Shown: one piece after another, positions 9,070-18,831 of the stretch
Numbering within the stretch: position 1 is the first letter of the stretch
How the letters are laid out: each line of letters begins with the position of its first letter
Assembly (NCBI GenBank): GCA_963715055.1
Contig: CAVQRB010000021.1
Location: 54,918-118,917 of the forward strand
Length of the DNA stretch: 64,000 bases
Direction of reading: 5' to 3'
From: CAVQRB01 sp963715055
Lineage (GTDB): Bacteria; Pseudomonadota; Alphaproteobacteria; Rhodobacterales; Rhodobacteraceae
Notes under the pieces: generated by a model
Seen by the model: only the letters and a program-made list of their open reading frames with translations
What the model was told of the DNA's origin: nothing
Database searches by the model: none
Program-made: the position numbers and the translations under genes

Positions 9070-10280
9070 CAGTTGGTTCCTCCCGAATTCCGGCGCAGTT
9101 CATTCAGGGGCAGATAGGGCACCACACCCTGGCCGCCGGTCTCGTTGTTCTCCAGAATGATCTTGTCGACGTCGCCCAGCACTTTTTCCATGGTCTCGAG
9201 GTAGAGGCGTTTCCGGGTTACTTCCGGGGCCGCCTTGTATTCCTGCATCACGGCGACGAAACGGCTCGCCTCACCGACCGCATCGTTGACAACGCGGGCA
9301 CGGTAGCCTTCGGCAGCTTCCAGCAATTGCGCACTTTCACCGCGCGCTTCGGCGGTGCGACGGTTGGCATAGGCATCCGCCTGACGCTCCAACCGGTCGC
9401 GTTCCTGCTCGGCGGCCTGCACGTCGCGGAAGGCGTCGACCACCGATACGGTCTGTGGCTGTCCCTGGGCGTTCTCGACCACAACCGATTGCGATGGCGG
9501 GTCGACCTTGTTGACGTTGACGCGGAGTACATTGATCCCGGTCTGGCGATTGTCGAGCGTGGTCTGGATCAACTCGCGCACATTCACCTCGACGGAGGCG
9601 CGGTCCCGGTTGAGGATCGGCGCCAGTTCGGATTGTGCGATCACTTCGCGCATCGCGGATTCGGATACGGCACGTACAGCAGCATCTGGATCACGCAGGG
9701 AGAATTTGAAATCCTTGGCGTTCTTGATGTTCCATACGACCTGGAAGTCGATGTCGACGATGTTCTCATCGGTGGTCAGCATAAGCCCGTCATTGTCGCC
9801 CGTGCCGCGCCGCACGCCGAGTTCCTCGGTGCGGTTGGTGGTGACGTCAAAGACTTCCGCGGTGACCAGCGGCCAGGGCGCGAAGTTCAGACCTTCCGTG
9901 CCGGTCTTGTAATAGGTGCCGAGGAAGAGCTCGATCGACTGCTGTTCGGGGCGTACCGTGTAAAAACTCGACATGCCCCACAGGATAACAAGGCCGAGGA
10001 TACCGAAACCGACCGTACCACGGGTAAAGGCAGGGCCACCGCGCCCGCCATCGCCGCCGCCGGAGCGACCACCACCGCCCTTGCCGCCCATCAGGACGCG
10101 CAGGCGCTCCTGGCCCTTTCTGACCAGTTCGTCGATTTCCGGGATCTGAGGCCCTTCGCCGCGCGGTCCGCGCGGGCCGCCGCCGTTATTGCCTCGATCG
10201 CCGTCGCCCGAGCCACCGCCCGGCCTGTTGCCGCCCGAACTTCCGCCGCCCCCCCAGGGGCCGCCACTATTGCCAGCCAT
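9069..10280 (-). CDS. hflK: HflK, SPFH-domain modulator of FtsH
   Basis: 403 residues from the ATG at 10280 (MAGNSGGPWGG). The first 80 residues are very rich in glycine with G, N, R and P, as in HflK, followed by a single membrane helix (GFGILGLVILWGMSSFY), the SPFH domain (VRPEQQSIELFLGTYYKTG) and a coiled-coil C-terminus. Partner of HflC in the FtsH-regulating complex. Two extra in-frame starts upstream add only a few residues (MWKESDL) and are less likely. First gene of the operon; the 74-base gap to gor may hold its promoter. Confidence 0.96.
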   Translation of the reverse strand: MAGNSGGPWGGGGSSGGNRPGGGSGDGDRGNNGGGPRGPRGEGPQIPEIDELVRKGQERLRVLMGGKGGGGRSGGGDGGRGGPAFTRGTVGFGILGLVILWGMSSFYTVRPEQQSIELFLGTYYKTGTEGLNFAPWPLVTAEVFDVTTNRTEELGVRRGTGDNDGLMLTTDENIVDIDFQVVWNIKNAKDFKFSLRDPDAAVRAVSESAMREVIAQSELAPILNRDRASVEVNVRELIQTTLDNRQTGINVLRVNVNKVDPPSQSVVVENAQGQPQTVSVVDAFRDVQAAEQERDRLERQADAYANRRTAEARGESAQLLEAAEGYRARVVNDAVGEASRFVAVMQEYKAAPEVTRKRLYLETMEKVLGDVDKIILENNETGGQGVVPYLPLNELRRNSGGTN

Positions 10281-10354
10281 TAAGTCACTTTCCTTCCACA
10301 ACCGTGCCGCCCACGGTCAATTTCATTTCATAAGTACGGTGTAAAGCCGGGATT

Positions 10355-11827
10355 TCAACCCGTTCGCATCGGGGATCGCATCGTTACGATCTCCTCCGAC
10401 ATCGTGGGGTGAACCGCCACGGTGCGGTCGAAATCCTCTTTGGTGGCGCCCATTTTCACCGCAATGCCTGCAAGCTGTATCATTTCGCCGGCACCGGGTG
10501 CGACGATATGGCAGCCCAGTACCTTGCGGGAAGCCTTGGAAACAATGAGCTTCATCAACGCCCGGTCGGACCGCCCGGCGAAGGCCGTCTGCATCGGACG
10601 GAAGGAAGTGCAGTAGACCTCGATTTCCTCCTTCTCCCGCGCAGCCTCTTCGCTCAGACCTACCGTGCCGAGCTCGGGCTGGGTGAATACCGCGCTGGGG
10701 ATCAGTTCATGGTCGACCTTGGTGGGATTGCCCTTGAAGACGGTCTCCACGAAGGCCATGCCTTCTCGGATCGCCACGGGCGTCAGGTTGACCCGGTCGG
10801 TCACGTCACCGATGGCGTAGATCGACGGCACAGCGGTCTGGCTGTAGCCATCGACCACGATCTGACCGCGCCGGCCCAGCGAGACGCCAACCTCCCCGAG
10901 GCCCATTCCGGCAGTATTCGGGTCGCGTCCCGTGGCGAAAAGAACCTTGTCGAAGACCCGTTCGGCACCATTCGTCGATTTGACCCAGACCGGCCCGCCT
11001 GCGGCAGTCTGCGGCGTGTCGCGGCTGTCTCTCACCTGGCGATCCTGCGCCGTGGCTCCCATGGCCGCATCCGACCCGGTCCCTGCATGCGACAGGGCAT
11101 GATCCGCTCCCGCTGGCGCCATTTCCATGATGTTCGTGCCGACATGAAGATCGATTCCGCTTTCGCGCATGGATTCGGCGACGAGCCCGCGGGCCTCATC
11201 GTCGAAGCCGCGCAGGATCTGCGCGCCGCGGTAATATTGGGTGACCTCGACACCGAGGCCGTTCATGATACCGGCGAACTCGCAGGCGATATAGCCGCCG
11301 CCGATGATCAGGAGCGACTTCGGCAACGCGTCCAGGTGGAAGATGTCGTCGGAGACGATCCCGAGGTGCGCATTGGGCAAGTCCGGGCGCACCGGATGCC
11401 CGCCGGTGGCCACCAGAATGTGCTTTGCGGTTTTTTCCTCACCGGTGGAGAGTTTCACGGAATGCGGCCCGGCGATTGTCGCACGGGCATCGAAGGTCTC
11501 GACGCCCGAACCTTTGAGGAGCGATCGATAGACCTTTTCCAGCCGGTCGAGTTCGGCGTTGAGACGGGTCCGGAAGGACGTCCAGTCGAAGGGGCCCTGC
11601 GCGAGTTGCCAGCCGTAGGCCTGTGCATCCTCGACGACGCCAGCGTATTCGGAGGCGAACACCATGAGTTTCTTCGGAACACAGCCGCGGATCACGCAGG
11701 TGCCGCCATAGCGGTCTTCTTCGGCAAGGGCGACTTTCGCCCCGGCCTCGCCCGCGGCGACCCGGGCCGCACGCACGCCGCCCGATCCACCCCCGATGAC
11801 GAAGAGATCATAGTCGAAACCGCTCAT
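10355..11827 (-). CDS. gor: Glutathione-disulfide reductase with internal insertion
   Basis: NADPH-dependent FAD enzyme that regenerates glutathione in the cytoplasm. FAD site IGGGSGGVRAAR (residues 11-22), redox pair C44/C49 in GGTCVIRGCVPKK, NADPH site IIGGGYIACEFAG (174-186), and the catalytic C-terminal HPTMSEE. At 490 residues it is about 35-40 longer than usual. The excess is a low-complexity A/G/D/S/T-rich segment at residues about 240-278, between two strands of the NADPH domain, with the family sequence resuming at VKSTNGAERVFDKVLFATGR. Other members seldom show this. The ATG has a GGAAAGGCC-type ribosome site upstream. Confidence 0.95.
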   Translation of the reverse strand: MSGFDYDLFVIGGGSGGVRAARVAAGEAGAKVALAEEDRYGGTCVIRGCVPKKLMVFASEYAGVVEDAQAYGWQLAQGPFDWTSFRTRLNAELDRLEKVYRSLLKGSGVETFDARATIAGPHSVKLSTGEEKTAKHILVATGGHPVRPDLPNAHLGIVSDDIFHLDALPKSLLIIGGGYIACEFAGIMNGLGVEVTQYYRGAQILRGFDDEARGLVAESMRESGIDLHVGTNIMEMAPAGADHALSHAGTGSDAAMGATAQDRQVRDSRDTPQTAAGGPVWVKSTNGAERVFDKVLFATGRDPNTAGMGLGEVGVSLGRRGQIVVDGYSQTAVPSIYAIGDVTDRVNLTPVAIREGMAFVETVFKGNPTKVDHELIPSAVFTQPELGTVGLSEEAAREKEEIEVYCTSFRPMQTAFAGRSDRALMKLIVSKASRKVLGCHIVAPGAGEMIQLAGIAVKMGATKEDFDRTVAVHPTMSEEIVTMRSPMRTG

Positions 11828-11933
11828 GGTGAGGCCTTTCCGAGGTCAGTTCGATGTCGCGCCACTATAGGAAAAGCGCGGCGAGATGCCAGCAGTGCCG
11901 CAAAGCATCGCGAAGTCCGGTTTCCGAATGCGG

Positions 11934-12722
11934 CTAGTCCGACAGGTCCGAGAAGAGATTGTTGCTCTCGAGAAAATCCAGCCGATCCGTCGAGACGGTA
12001 CCGTCGTTGATGTCGCGGACCTCGACCTTGCCGTCGCCATGACCCAGCACGACCGTATCGCAGATATCGACAAAGAGGCCGTTCTCCACGACACCCGGAA
12101 TCTGGTTGAGAATGAGCGACAACTGGCGGGCGTTGCCAATCCGCTTGAGGTGCAGATCGACGATGTGGTTGCCCTCGTCGGTCACGAAGGGCGTCGCACC
12201 GTTCATCCGCAGGCTGCTTTCGCGCCCCAGCACGTCGACCGACACCAGCGTTTCCTCCACCAGCGCCTGTGTGGTCTGCCAGCCAAAGGGAATAACCTCG
12301 ATCGGAAGCGGAAAGGCCCCCAGCGTTTCCACTTCCTTGCCCACGTCGGCGATCACGACCATCCGGTCGGAGGCGGTCGCCACGATCTTTTCCTGCAGCA
12401 GCGCGCCGCCGCCGCCCTTGATCAGGTTGAGTTCGCCGTCGAATTCATCCGCACCGTCAATCGTGAGGTCGAGCCACTTGGCTTCATCGAGCGAGATCAC
12501 CTCGATGCCGACCTGCCGCGCCAGTTCCGCCGTCCGGGTCGAGGTCGGCACGCCCTTGATGCGCAGCCCGTTGTCGCGCACCATTTCTCCGAGGCACCGG
12601 ACCAGCCAGGCGGCTGTCGACCCGGTGCCGAGACCAACGCGCATCCCGGTTTCAACCATTTGCGCGGCGCGCTTGGCGGCCACGAACTTGGCCTTGTCGA
12701 TGGGCGACAGATCTCCGGACAT
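11934..12722 (-). CDS. rpiA: Ribose-5-phosphate isomerase A
   Basis: Interconverts ribose 5-phosphate and ribulose 5-phosphate in the pentose-phosphate pathway. 262 residues from the ATG at 12722, which follows a strong AAGGAG site; the frame is open upstream but not conserved. Motifs: VGLGTGSTAAW (phosphate loop), LTIDGADEFD, and LIKGGGGALLQEKIVA with the catalytic Glu/Lys region. Upstream of gor on the same strand with a 106-base gap. Divergent from the GST gene across about 220 bases that should hold both promoters. Confidence 0.97.
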   Translation of the reverse strand: MSGDLSPIDKAKFVAAKRAAQMVETGMRVGLGTGSTAAWLVRCLGEMVRDNGLRIKGVPTSTRTAELARQVGIEVISLDEAKWLDLTIDGADEFDGELNLIKGGGGALLQEKIVATASDRMVVIADVGKEVETLGAFPLPIEVIPFGWQTTQALVEETLVSVDVLGRESSLRMNGATPFVTDEGNHIVDLHLKRIGNARQLSLILNQIPGVVENGLFVDICDTVVLGHGDGKVEVRDINDGTVSTDRLDFLESNNLFSDLSD

Positions 12723-12941
12723 GGGGCGACTCCTTTGTTTGACCCGGTTATAGGAAACATGGCCCCCGGGCGCGAGACCCGATTTACCGCAGGAGTGACC
12801 TTGCGGCAGGATTCCGTCGCTCAAGCTGTCACGCCGGAAACCCGCGTTCAGGCAACATGGTCAGTGGATGCACATCGCTTTCCGCCGGTTTGCGTCGCTT
12901 TCCTGATCGCCCTTGACCCGAAATAGCGTATCACACGCGCC

Positions 12942-13628
12942 ATGACCTACCGTTTGCATTACGCCCCCGACAATGCCTCGATGATCATCCGGCTGGCGCT
13001 GGAGGAACTTGGCGCGCCCTATGCGACGCAACTGGTCGACCGTGCACGGCAGGGGCAGCGCGATCCCGCCTATCTGAGGCTCAACCCGAACGGCTTGATC
13101 CCGGTCCTCGAAACCCCGGAGGGAAACCTCTTCGAAACCGGGGCGATCCTGTTGTGGCTGGCGGACCGCCACGGGCGGCTTTTTCCCGCGCCTGAGAGCC
13201 CCAAGCGGGGCGATGCCCTGAAATGGCTCTTCTTTCTGTCCAACACGCTGCATCCGGCGCTGCGGATGATGTTTTATCCGCAGTGCTACGCAGGAGATGT
13301 TCCCGAGGATCGGGCCCGGTTGCGCGCGTTCACCCGCGAAGCGCTATTGAAGCACTTCCAGACTCTTGAAGACAACTGGCGTTTCGACGCCGACCAGCCG
13401 ATCATTTCGGACCTCTATCTGGCCGCCCAGTTGCGTTGGGTTCAGCTTTATCCTCTTGCCGAAGACAGATCCTGGTTCCGGCTGGCACAGTTCACAAGGC
13501 TGCATGCCATGGCCGAGGCTCTGGAAACGCGTCCGAGCACCCACGCCGTGCAAGCGGCCGAGGGACTTGGCCCAACCCCGTTCACCGCGCCGCATGCGCC
13601 CTGCCCGCCCGAAGGAAGTGCCACCTGA
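12942..13628 (+). CDS. Glutathione S-transferase family protein
   Basis: 228 residues. The N-terminal thioredoxin-like domain begins YRLHYAPDNASMIIRLALEE, and the cis-proline glutathione site is in NPNGLIPVLETPEG with ETGAILLWLADR following; the helical C-domain (about residues 85-215) contains the usual WRFDADQPIISDLYLAAQL region. Substrate unknown; bacterial GSTs of this kind act in detoxification or as glutathionyl transferases. Its stop overlaps the start of the serine dehydratase gene (TGATG), so the two are likely co-transcribed. Confidence 0.88.
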   Translation: MTYRLHYAPDNASMIIRLALEELGAPYATQLVDRARQGQRDPAYLRLNPNGLIPVLETPEGNLFETGAILLWLADRHGRLFPAPESPKRGDALKWLFFLSNTLHPALRMMFYPQCYAGDVPEDRARLRAFTREALLKHFQTLEDNWRFDADQPIISDLYLAAQLRWVQLYPLAEDRSWFRLAQFTRLHAMAEALETRPSTHAVQAAEGLGPTPFTAPHAPCPPEGSAT

Positions 13629-15003
13629 TGTTTCTGTCCGTCTTCGACATGTTCAAGGTGGGGATCGGCCCCTCCTCCTCGCACACCATGGGCCCGATGG
13701 TGGCCGCGAGCCGCTTTCTCGACCTGATGCGGGCCTCGCCCTTCGAATTCCATGGCCTGCGCGCGTCGCTGCACGGCTCGCTGGCCTTTACCGGCATCGG
13801 GCACGCAACCGACCGGGCGACGATCCTTGGCCTGGCCGGTTTCGTGCCCGACACCTACGACGCCGAAAAGGCCGAGACCGTGCTGTGAGGCCATCAAGGC
13901 GGAGGGCAGAGATCCTTGTGCCTGACCTTGGCACCCTGCGCTTCGATCCCGCAAAGGACATGATCTTCGATTATGACAAACCGCTTGCGGGGCATGCGAA
14001 CGGCATGATCCTGATGGCGACGGATGCGCAGGGCGACGTCATCCTGCGCGAGACCTACTATTCCATTGGTGGCGGATTCGTGATGACCGAAGCCGAACTG
14101 GCCGCCGGAAAGGACACCGACGAAGGCCCGCCCGTGCCCTATCCTTTCAAAAGTGCGGCACAGATGCTGGAGATGTCCACAGCATCCGGCAAAAATATTG
14201 CCGAAATGAAACGTGCAAATGAACATTCGCGCGGCGGTGTGGATAACCTCAAGAGCGGCACCCGCAGGCTCTGGCAGGTCATGAATGACTGCATCGACCG
14301 TGGCCTGTCGACTGATGGGATCCTGCCCGGCGGGCTCAAGGTCAAACGCCGGGCGAAGGCCATTCACGAGGCGCTTCTGGCCGAGCGCGGGATGAACCTC
14401 ACCGCGCCGCATACGATCAACGACTGGATGAGCGTCTACGCCATGGCCGTGAACGAGGAGAACGCCGCCGGCGGGCAGGTGGTGACCGCTCCCACCAATG
14501 GTGCCGCCGGCGTGCTGCCGGCCACGCTGCGCTACTACCTCGATCACGTGCCGGGCGCTTCGGTGTCCCATGTGGAGGATTTCCTGCTGACTGCGGCGGC
14601 GATCGGCGGGCTTGTCAAATACAACGCGTCCATTTCAGGTGCAGAGGCCGGCTGTCAGGCCGAGGTCGGTTCCGCCGCAGCGATGGCGGCGGCCGGGCTT
14701 TGCGCCGTGATGGGCGGCACCCCGGCGCAGGTGGAAAACGCCGCGGAAATTGCGCTTGAGCATCACCTCGGCATGACCTGCGATCCGGTCAAAGGGCTGG
14801 TGCAGGTGCCTTGCATCGAACGCAACGGGCTCGGCGCGATCAAGGCGGTCTCGGCAGCCTCTCTCGCCTTGCGGGGAGACGGGACGCATCTCGTTCCCCT
14901 TGATGCCTGCATCGAGACCATGCGCCAGACCGGCCTCGACATGTCCGAGAAATACAAGGAGACCTCGCTCGGCGGTCTCGCCGTCAACATCCCCAATTGC
15001 TGA
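13628..15003 (+). pseudogene. sdaA: L-serine ammonia-lyase, disrupted by two +1 frameshifts
   Basis: Iron-sulfur L-serine dehydratase, converting serine to pyruvate and ammonia. The first 86 codons read normally (MFLSVFDMFKVGIGPSSSHT; GHATDRATILGLAGF) to a TGA at 13886. One extra base there gives EAIKAEGRD, and a second extra base near 13917 returns to the long frame VPDLGTLRFDPAKD, which continues to 15003 with the cluster regions SISGAEAGCQAEVGS and CDPVKGLVQVPCIERN. Without the two bases the gene would encode about 457 residues, the normal length, and every domain is otherwise intact. This means either very recent inactivation or sequence error. Confidence 0.85.
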
Positions 15004-15065
15004 GATTTGAACACTCGCTCAAACGTGTCTTGTCAAGCCCAGGCCTCCCGTCTAGCGTGCATCAC

Positions 15066-15983
15066 ATGACAATGGATCGTCCTCTTCTGGGCATCATGCT
15101 GATGCTCGGTTTTTGTGTGCTTGCGCCCATCGGGGACGCGGTCGCGAAAATCCTCGGCCACACCGTTCCCATCGGGCAACTGGTGCTTGTGCGCTTTGCC
15201 GTACAGGTCATTCTGCTCATCCCGCTGATCTGGATCACGCAGCGCGCGTGGCGCATGACGCGGCGGGTGATGGTGCTGACCCTGATCCGGACGGTCCTGC
15301 ACATCATCGGTATCGGTGCCATGGTAACAGCGCTGAAGTACCTGCCGCTTGCCGATGCCATCGCTATCGCCTTCGTGATGCCTTTCCTCATGCTGATCCT
15401 CGGCAAATATGCGCTCAACGAGGAAATCGGTCCGCGCCGGATCATGGCCTGCGCCGTAGGGTTCATCGGCACGCTTTTCGTGGTGCAGCCGAGTTTCGCC
15501 GATGTGGGCTGGCCGGCGCTGTTGCCATTGGGTGTCGCTGTGAACTTCGCTCTGTTCATGCTGGTGACACGCCAGATCGCCAAGGAAACGGACCCGATCA
15601 GCCTTCAGGCCGTGAGTGGCGTAATGGCAGTCTGCATGATTGCACCGGTGCTCTTCTTGTTTCAGAACAGCAGTTTCAGCCAGCTGCAATGGGCCGAGGT
15701 GAGCGGTTTCGACTGGACCCTCTTGCTCAGCATCGGCGTGCTGGGGACGATCGCACACCTTCTGATGACCTGGTCTCTGCGCTATGCGCCGTCGGCGACG
15801 CTCGCCCCAATGCAGTATCTCGAAATCCCCTTTGCGACGATCATCGGTTTCCTCGTTTTCGGTGACTGGCCCAACCCGATGGCAGCAACCGGCATCCTGA
15901 TCACGATCGCGGCGGGGCTTTACGTGGTGCTGCGCGAGCGGGCCATTGCCCGTACTCTGGTGGCAGAGCCATCAATACCCTGA
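15066..15983 (+). CDS. EamA/DMT-family membrane transporter
   Basis: 305 residues from the ATG at 15066, with about ten hydrophobic helices arranged as two EamA repeats (first near GDAVAKILGHTVPIGQLVLV, second near TIAHLLMTWSLRYAPSATLA). Members export amino acids, nucleotides or other metabolites across the inner membrane; substrate unknown. An earlier in-frame start at 14997 overlaps sdaA and adds a non-conserved tail. The last 83 bases overlap the end of the convergent thiamine diphosphokinase gene. Confidence 0.87.
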   Translation: MTMDRPLLGIMLMLGFCVLAPIGDAVAKILGHTVPIGQLVLVRFAVQVILLIPLIWITQRAWRMTRRVMVLTLIRTVLHIIGIGAMVTALKYLPLADAIAIAFVMPFLMLILGKYALNEEIGPRRIMACAVGFIGTLFVVQPSFADVGWPALLPLGVAVNFALFMLVTRQIAKETDPISLQAVSGVMAVCMIAPVLFLFQNSSFSQLQWAEVSGFDWTLLLSIGVLGTIAHLLMTWSLRYAPSATLAPMQYLEIPFATIIGFLVFGDWPNPMAATGILITIAAGLYVVLRERAIARTLVAEPSIP

Positions 15984-16623
15984 TCACATCCGCGAAACAG
16001 CTGCGCGGCAGGATGCAGAGCATGTAAGGCGCTTCCATCTCCAGCGACACAGGGCCGGTGGCCCGGTTGGAGGTTCCGCTGAGCTTGCCCGGGGCGAAGT
16101 GCAAGCCGTCGATCGGCCACTCGAGCCCCTCGGAACGGCCCGCAACCGGACCGAGGGGGAACAGGGACACCCGCGTGCGTGGCGCCAGGGGTAGATCGAT
16201 CCTGCGCGGACAGAGGAAGATGACGTCGTGTTCGGCAAGGACAAGGCAAGGACGATCCGGCCGTCGCACAAGCGTATGGAAAACCGACAGCTGGTGATCG
16301 ATGCATCCGCCTGAAAACCCCACCGCAATGACCAGAGGCGTGTCCACATGGCGCAGGGCCTTGTCGAAATCGGTGCTGTCCTGCTCGGTGATCACGAACC
16401 GTTTTTCAGCGGGAATTTGCGCAAAACTTCGCGTTGAGATAGAGTCCATATCGCCGATGACCGCTGCCAGCTCGACGTCGGCCTCCAACGCCACATGGGC
16501 GCCGCTATCGGCGGCGACGATCACCGAGGAATATGTCTGCGCAAGGGACAGGTCATCCGCGAAAACTGCTCCTCCCCCCAGAATGGTGACGGGATCGCGA
16601 CTGCTTACAATTGTTTTTTTCAC
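15901..16623 (-). CDS. Thiamine diphosphokinase
   Basis: 240 residues. Transfers pyrophosphate from ATP to thiamine to make the cofactor TPP. Family features: ILGGGAVFADDL, IVAADSGAHVALE, the metal-binding AVIGDMDSIS and the STDFDKALRH motif, with the C-terminal beta-sandwich PLGPVAGRSEGLEWPI and GTSNRA. The C-terminus runs through the 3' end of the EamA gene. It has a long tail (after VIRVLMALPPEY) beyond the usual end, which may come from loss of an earlier stop. Divergent from the acidic repeat protein across about 140 bases. Confidence 0.9.
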   Translation of the reverse strand: MKKTIVSSRDPVTILGGGAVFADDLSLAQTYSSVIVAADSGAHVALEADVELAAVIGDMDSISTRSFAQIPAEKRFVITEQDSTDFDKALRHVDTPLVIAVGFSGGCIDHQLSVFHTLVRRPDRPCLVLAEHDVIFLCPRRIDLPLAPRTRVSLFPLGPVAGRSEGLEWPIDGLHFAPGKLSGTSNRATGPVSLEMEAPYMLCILPRSCFADVIRVLMALPPEYGQWPARAAPRKAPPRS

Positions 16624-16761
16624 CGAAGTTTAATGTCCTTCCTCGAAACAGAACACAATCTTGCCACGAAATGATACGAAAATGATCACAAATTCGGGCC
16701 GCTTTGGTCCCCGCCTTCTTGGTAAACAGTTTGTTGAAATCACGCAGAGGACGAGCATCCG

Positions 16762-18754
16762 ATGATGAGCAACAACAAGATTCTCACGGTCTCTTATGGG
16801 ACATTTTCTTGTACGCTGGAAGGCTTCGACGACAGCTTCGGCACGATGAAGGCCATCGCGGAGTATTTCCGCGATCTGGCCGCCGATGACAGGTATTTCG
16901 GTGCGGAGCCGCCACAACCGGATGCGGAAATGCTCGCGCGGATCGCCGAACGCGAAGTTTCGCGCAGGGTAGAGGCCCGCGAACACGAAGGCCGAATCAT
17001 GCTCAAGGCGCATGCGGCAGAAGCACCGCAGCCAGAGCAGGATGCCGCGCCGACGCCGGTTGCTGCAACTGCGCCCGCCAAATCGGCTGCCGCCGTGGCG
17101 GTTTTGCCCGCAGCGCCCGCGAACTATTGGGCGCCGGAGGTCGAGGATGACATGGCGGCGGTCCCGGCGCCCGAACCCGAGACAGCCGATTTTGCGTCGG
17201 ACTGAGGTCGCTGAGGTCGCTGAGGTCGCTGAGGTCGCTGAGGTCGCTGAGGTCGCTGAGGTCGCTGAGGTCGCTGAGGTCGCTGAGGTCGCTGAGGTCG
17301 CTGAGGTCGCTGAGGTCGCTGAGGTCGCTGCCTCGGATGATGTGGATGAGCAAGAGTCCATGCAATCTTTCTTCGCGGACAGCGGTGAACTCGAGATCAC
17401 TTCCGAAGAAGAGATCGAAGACGAAGACGCAACCATGACTTTCGCGCCCTTCGACACCGAGACCGATGCGCCTGAAACAACCGCAGCGCGTGATGAGGAA
17501 AGCATCGCCGACAAACTGCAGCGTATCCGTGCGGTCGTATCGCGTCAGGATGAGGCTGACGCGGACTACGAGGATGAAGAGGAAGACGAAACCGCAACCG
17601 GTGCATTCGAAATGCCGGCGGTCGCGAAGGCCTCCTTGGACCCGGCGAAAGACAGCGCGATCGAGCGTGAATTGACCGAAGCAGCACAGGATATCGAGGA
17701 GGCCCTCGATGCCGACGCGGCAGCTCTTGACCGCAATGCCGAAATCGAAAGCGAAGAGGACGAACTTGACGCCATCCTGAGCCGTATCGAGGCCGAAGAA
17801 GGCGACGCAGAGGACAACAGCCTATTCGCGCAAGCGGATGACTACGACGAGCCCGAAGAAGAAGCGGACAACGAGAGCTTGGGCAATCTCTTCGAAGATG
17901 AGGATGACGCCGAAACCGGAAAGGCGCCCGTGCATGCGCGCGCTCTCAAGGTCAATCGCGCGGATCTGCAAGCTGCTCTCGATCAGGGCGAACTGGAAGA
18001 TCTGTCTGCGCTGGAGGAAACGCATACTTCCGCAATCCAGCCGGAGGCGCATAAACACGCCGCACGGGACAGCTTGCCTGACATCGATGCATCGGCGGAG
18101 AAAGACGTGTCGCGTCTGATGGCCGAAGCTGACCATCAGATGCAGGAGCCCGAAGGGCGCACGCGCCGCAGCGCCTTCGCTCATCTGCGGGCCGCCGTCG
18201 CGGCGCGTTTCGCGGATCGCTCGATGGAAAAGGATGCTGTTGCGGAAAAGGAAGAAGCGGATGCCTATCGCAGTGATCTCGCTGAAGCCGTGAAGCCGAG
18301 GCGCCCTGTTGCCGCGGTCGTCAAGTCTGAACGCCCCGCCGAAGCACGCCCGGTGCCGCTGACACTTGTGGCGGAACAGCGCATCGACGCCGAAGCGATC
18401 AAATCCAATGGCGGCGTTTCACCGCGCCGGGTTGCGGCGTCGGAAGACGAATACAGCACTGACGGTGACACCGGTTTCGTCGAATTTGCCGAAGAAATGG
18501 GCGCGGTTGACCTGCCCGAGCTTCTCGAGGCTGCCGCGGCCTACCTGTCGTTTGTCGAAGGGCAGGAGCAGTTCTCACGTCCGCAACTGATGTCGCGCGT
18601 ACGCCAGGCGAAAAAGGACGATTTCAGCCGCGAGGATGGCCTGCGCTCGTTTGGCATGCTGCTGCGTACCGGCAAGATCGAAAAGATCAAAGGCGGTCGC
18701 TTTGCCGCCTCCGAGGAGATCGGGTTCAAGCCCGACCATCGCGCGGCAGGGTAA
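16762..18754 (+). pseudogene. Conserved acidic Rhodobacterales protein, frame-broken at an EVA repeat tract
   Basis: N-terminal part: 16762-17205, 147 residues, opening with ILTVSYGTFSCTLEGFDDSF and EYFRDLAADDRYFGAEPPQP, a block I recall as conserved in roseobacters. It ends in a TGA at 17203. The neighbouring +1 frame continues without break to 18754: fourteen EVA triplets, then a strongly acidic Glu/Asp-rich region, IADKLQRIRAVVSRQ, and a conserved-looking C-terminus (VEFAEEMGAVDLPELLEAAA; QFSRPQLMSRVRQ; FGMLLRTGKIEKIKGGRF). Removing one base at about 17203 joins the parts into about 663 residues. Function unknown; the C-terminal block looks like a small folded domain on a disordered acidic linker. 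Pseudogene, recoding or sequence error cannot be separated here. Confidence 0.7.
17203..17328 (+). repeat. Fourteen perfect 9-bp tandem repeats (TGAGGTCGC)
   Basis: Fourteen identical, contiguous copies of a 9-bp unit (126 bases). In the frame of the downstream gene part they read Glu-Val-Ala; in the frame of the upstream part every unit contains a TGA stop. Because the unit is a multiple of three, copy-number change keeps the frame. Perfect identity suggests recent expansion by slippage. Confidence 0.97.
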
Positions 18755-18770
18755 ACCGGCCGAAATCATG

Positions 18771-18800
18771 AAAAAGCAGGCCCCTCCGGCCTGCTTTTTT
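18771..18800. terminator. Bidirectional rho-independent terminator
   Basis: GCAGGCC / GGCCTGC stem with a 5-base loop, flanked by A5 on the left and T6 on the right, so it can stop both the acidic-protein transcript (plus) and the purA-DUF2842 transcript (minus). Confidence 0.88.
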
Positions 18801-18831
18801 ATTGATACTCGAAAAACACCGCGCCCACGGT

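Noticed and set aside
17203..17328. Phase variation by slippage of the 9-bp repeats
   Set aside because: The unit is a multiple of three, so gain or loss of units cannot switch the frame; the break needs a separate one-base event.
17003..17365. Minus-strand SDL-repeat open frame
   Set aside because: It is the reverse reading of the EVA repeat, in a GC-rich gene body; no start site or conserved part.
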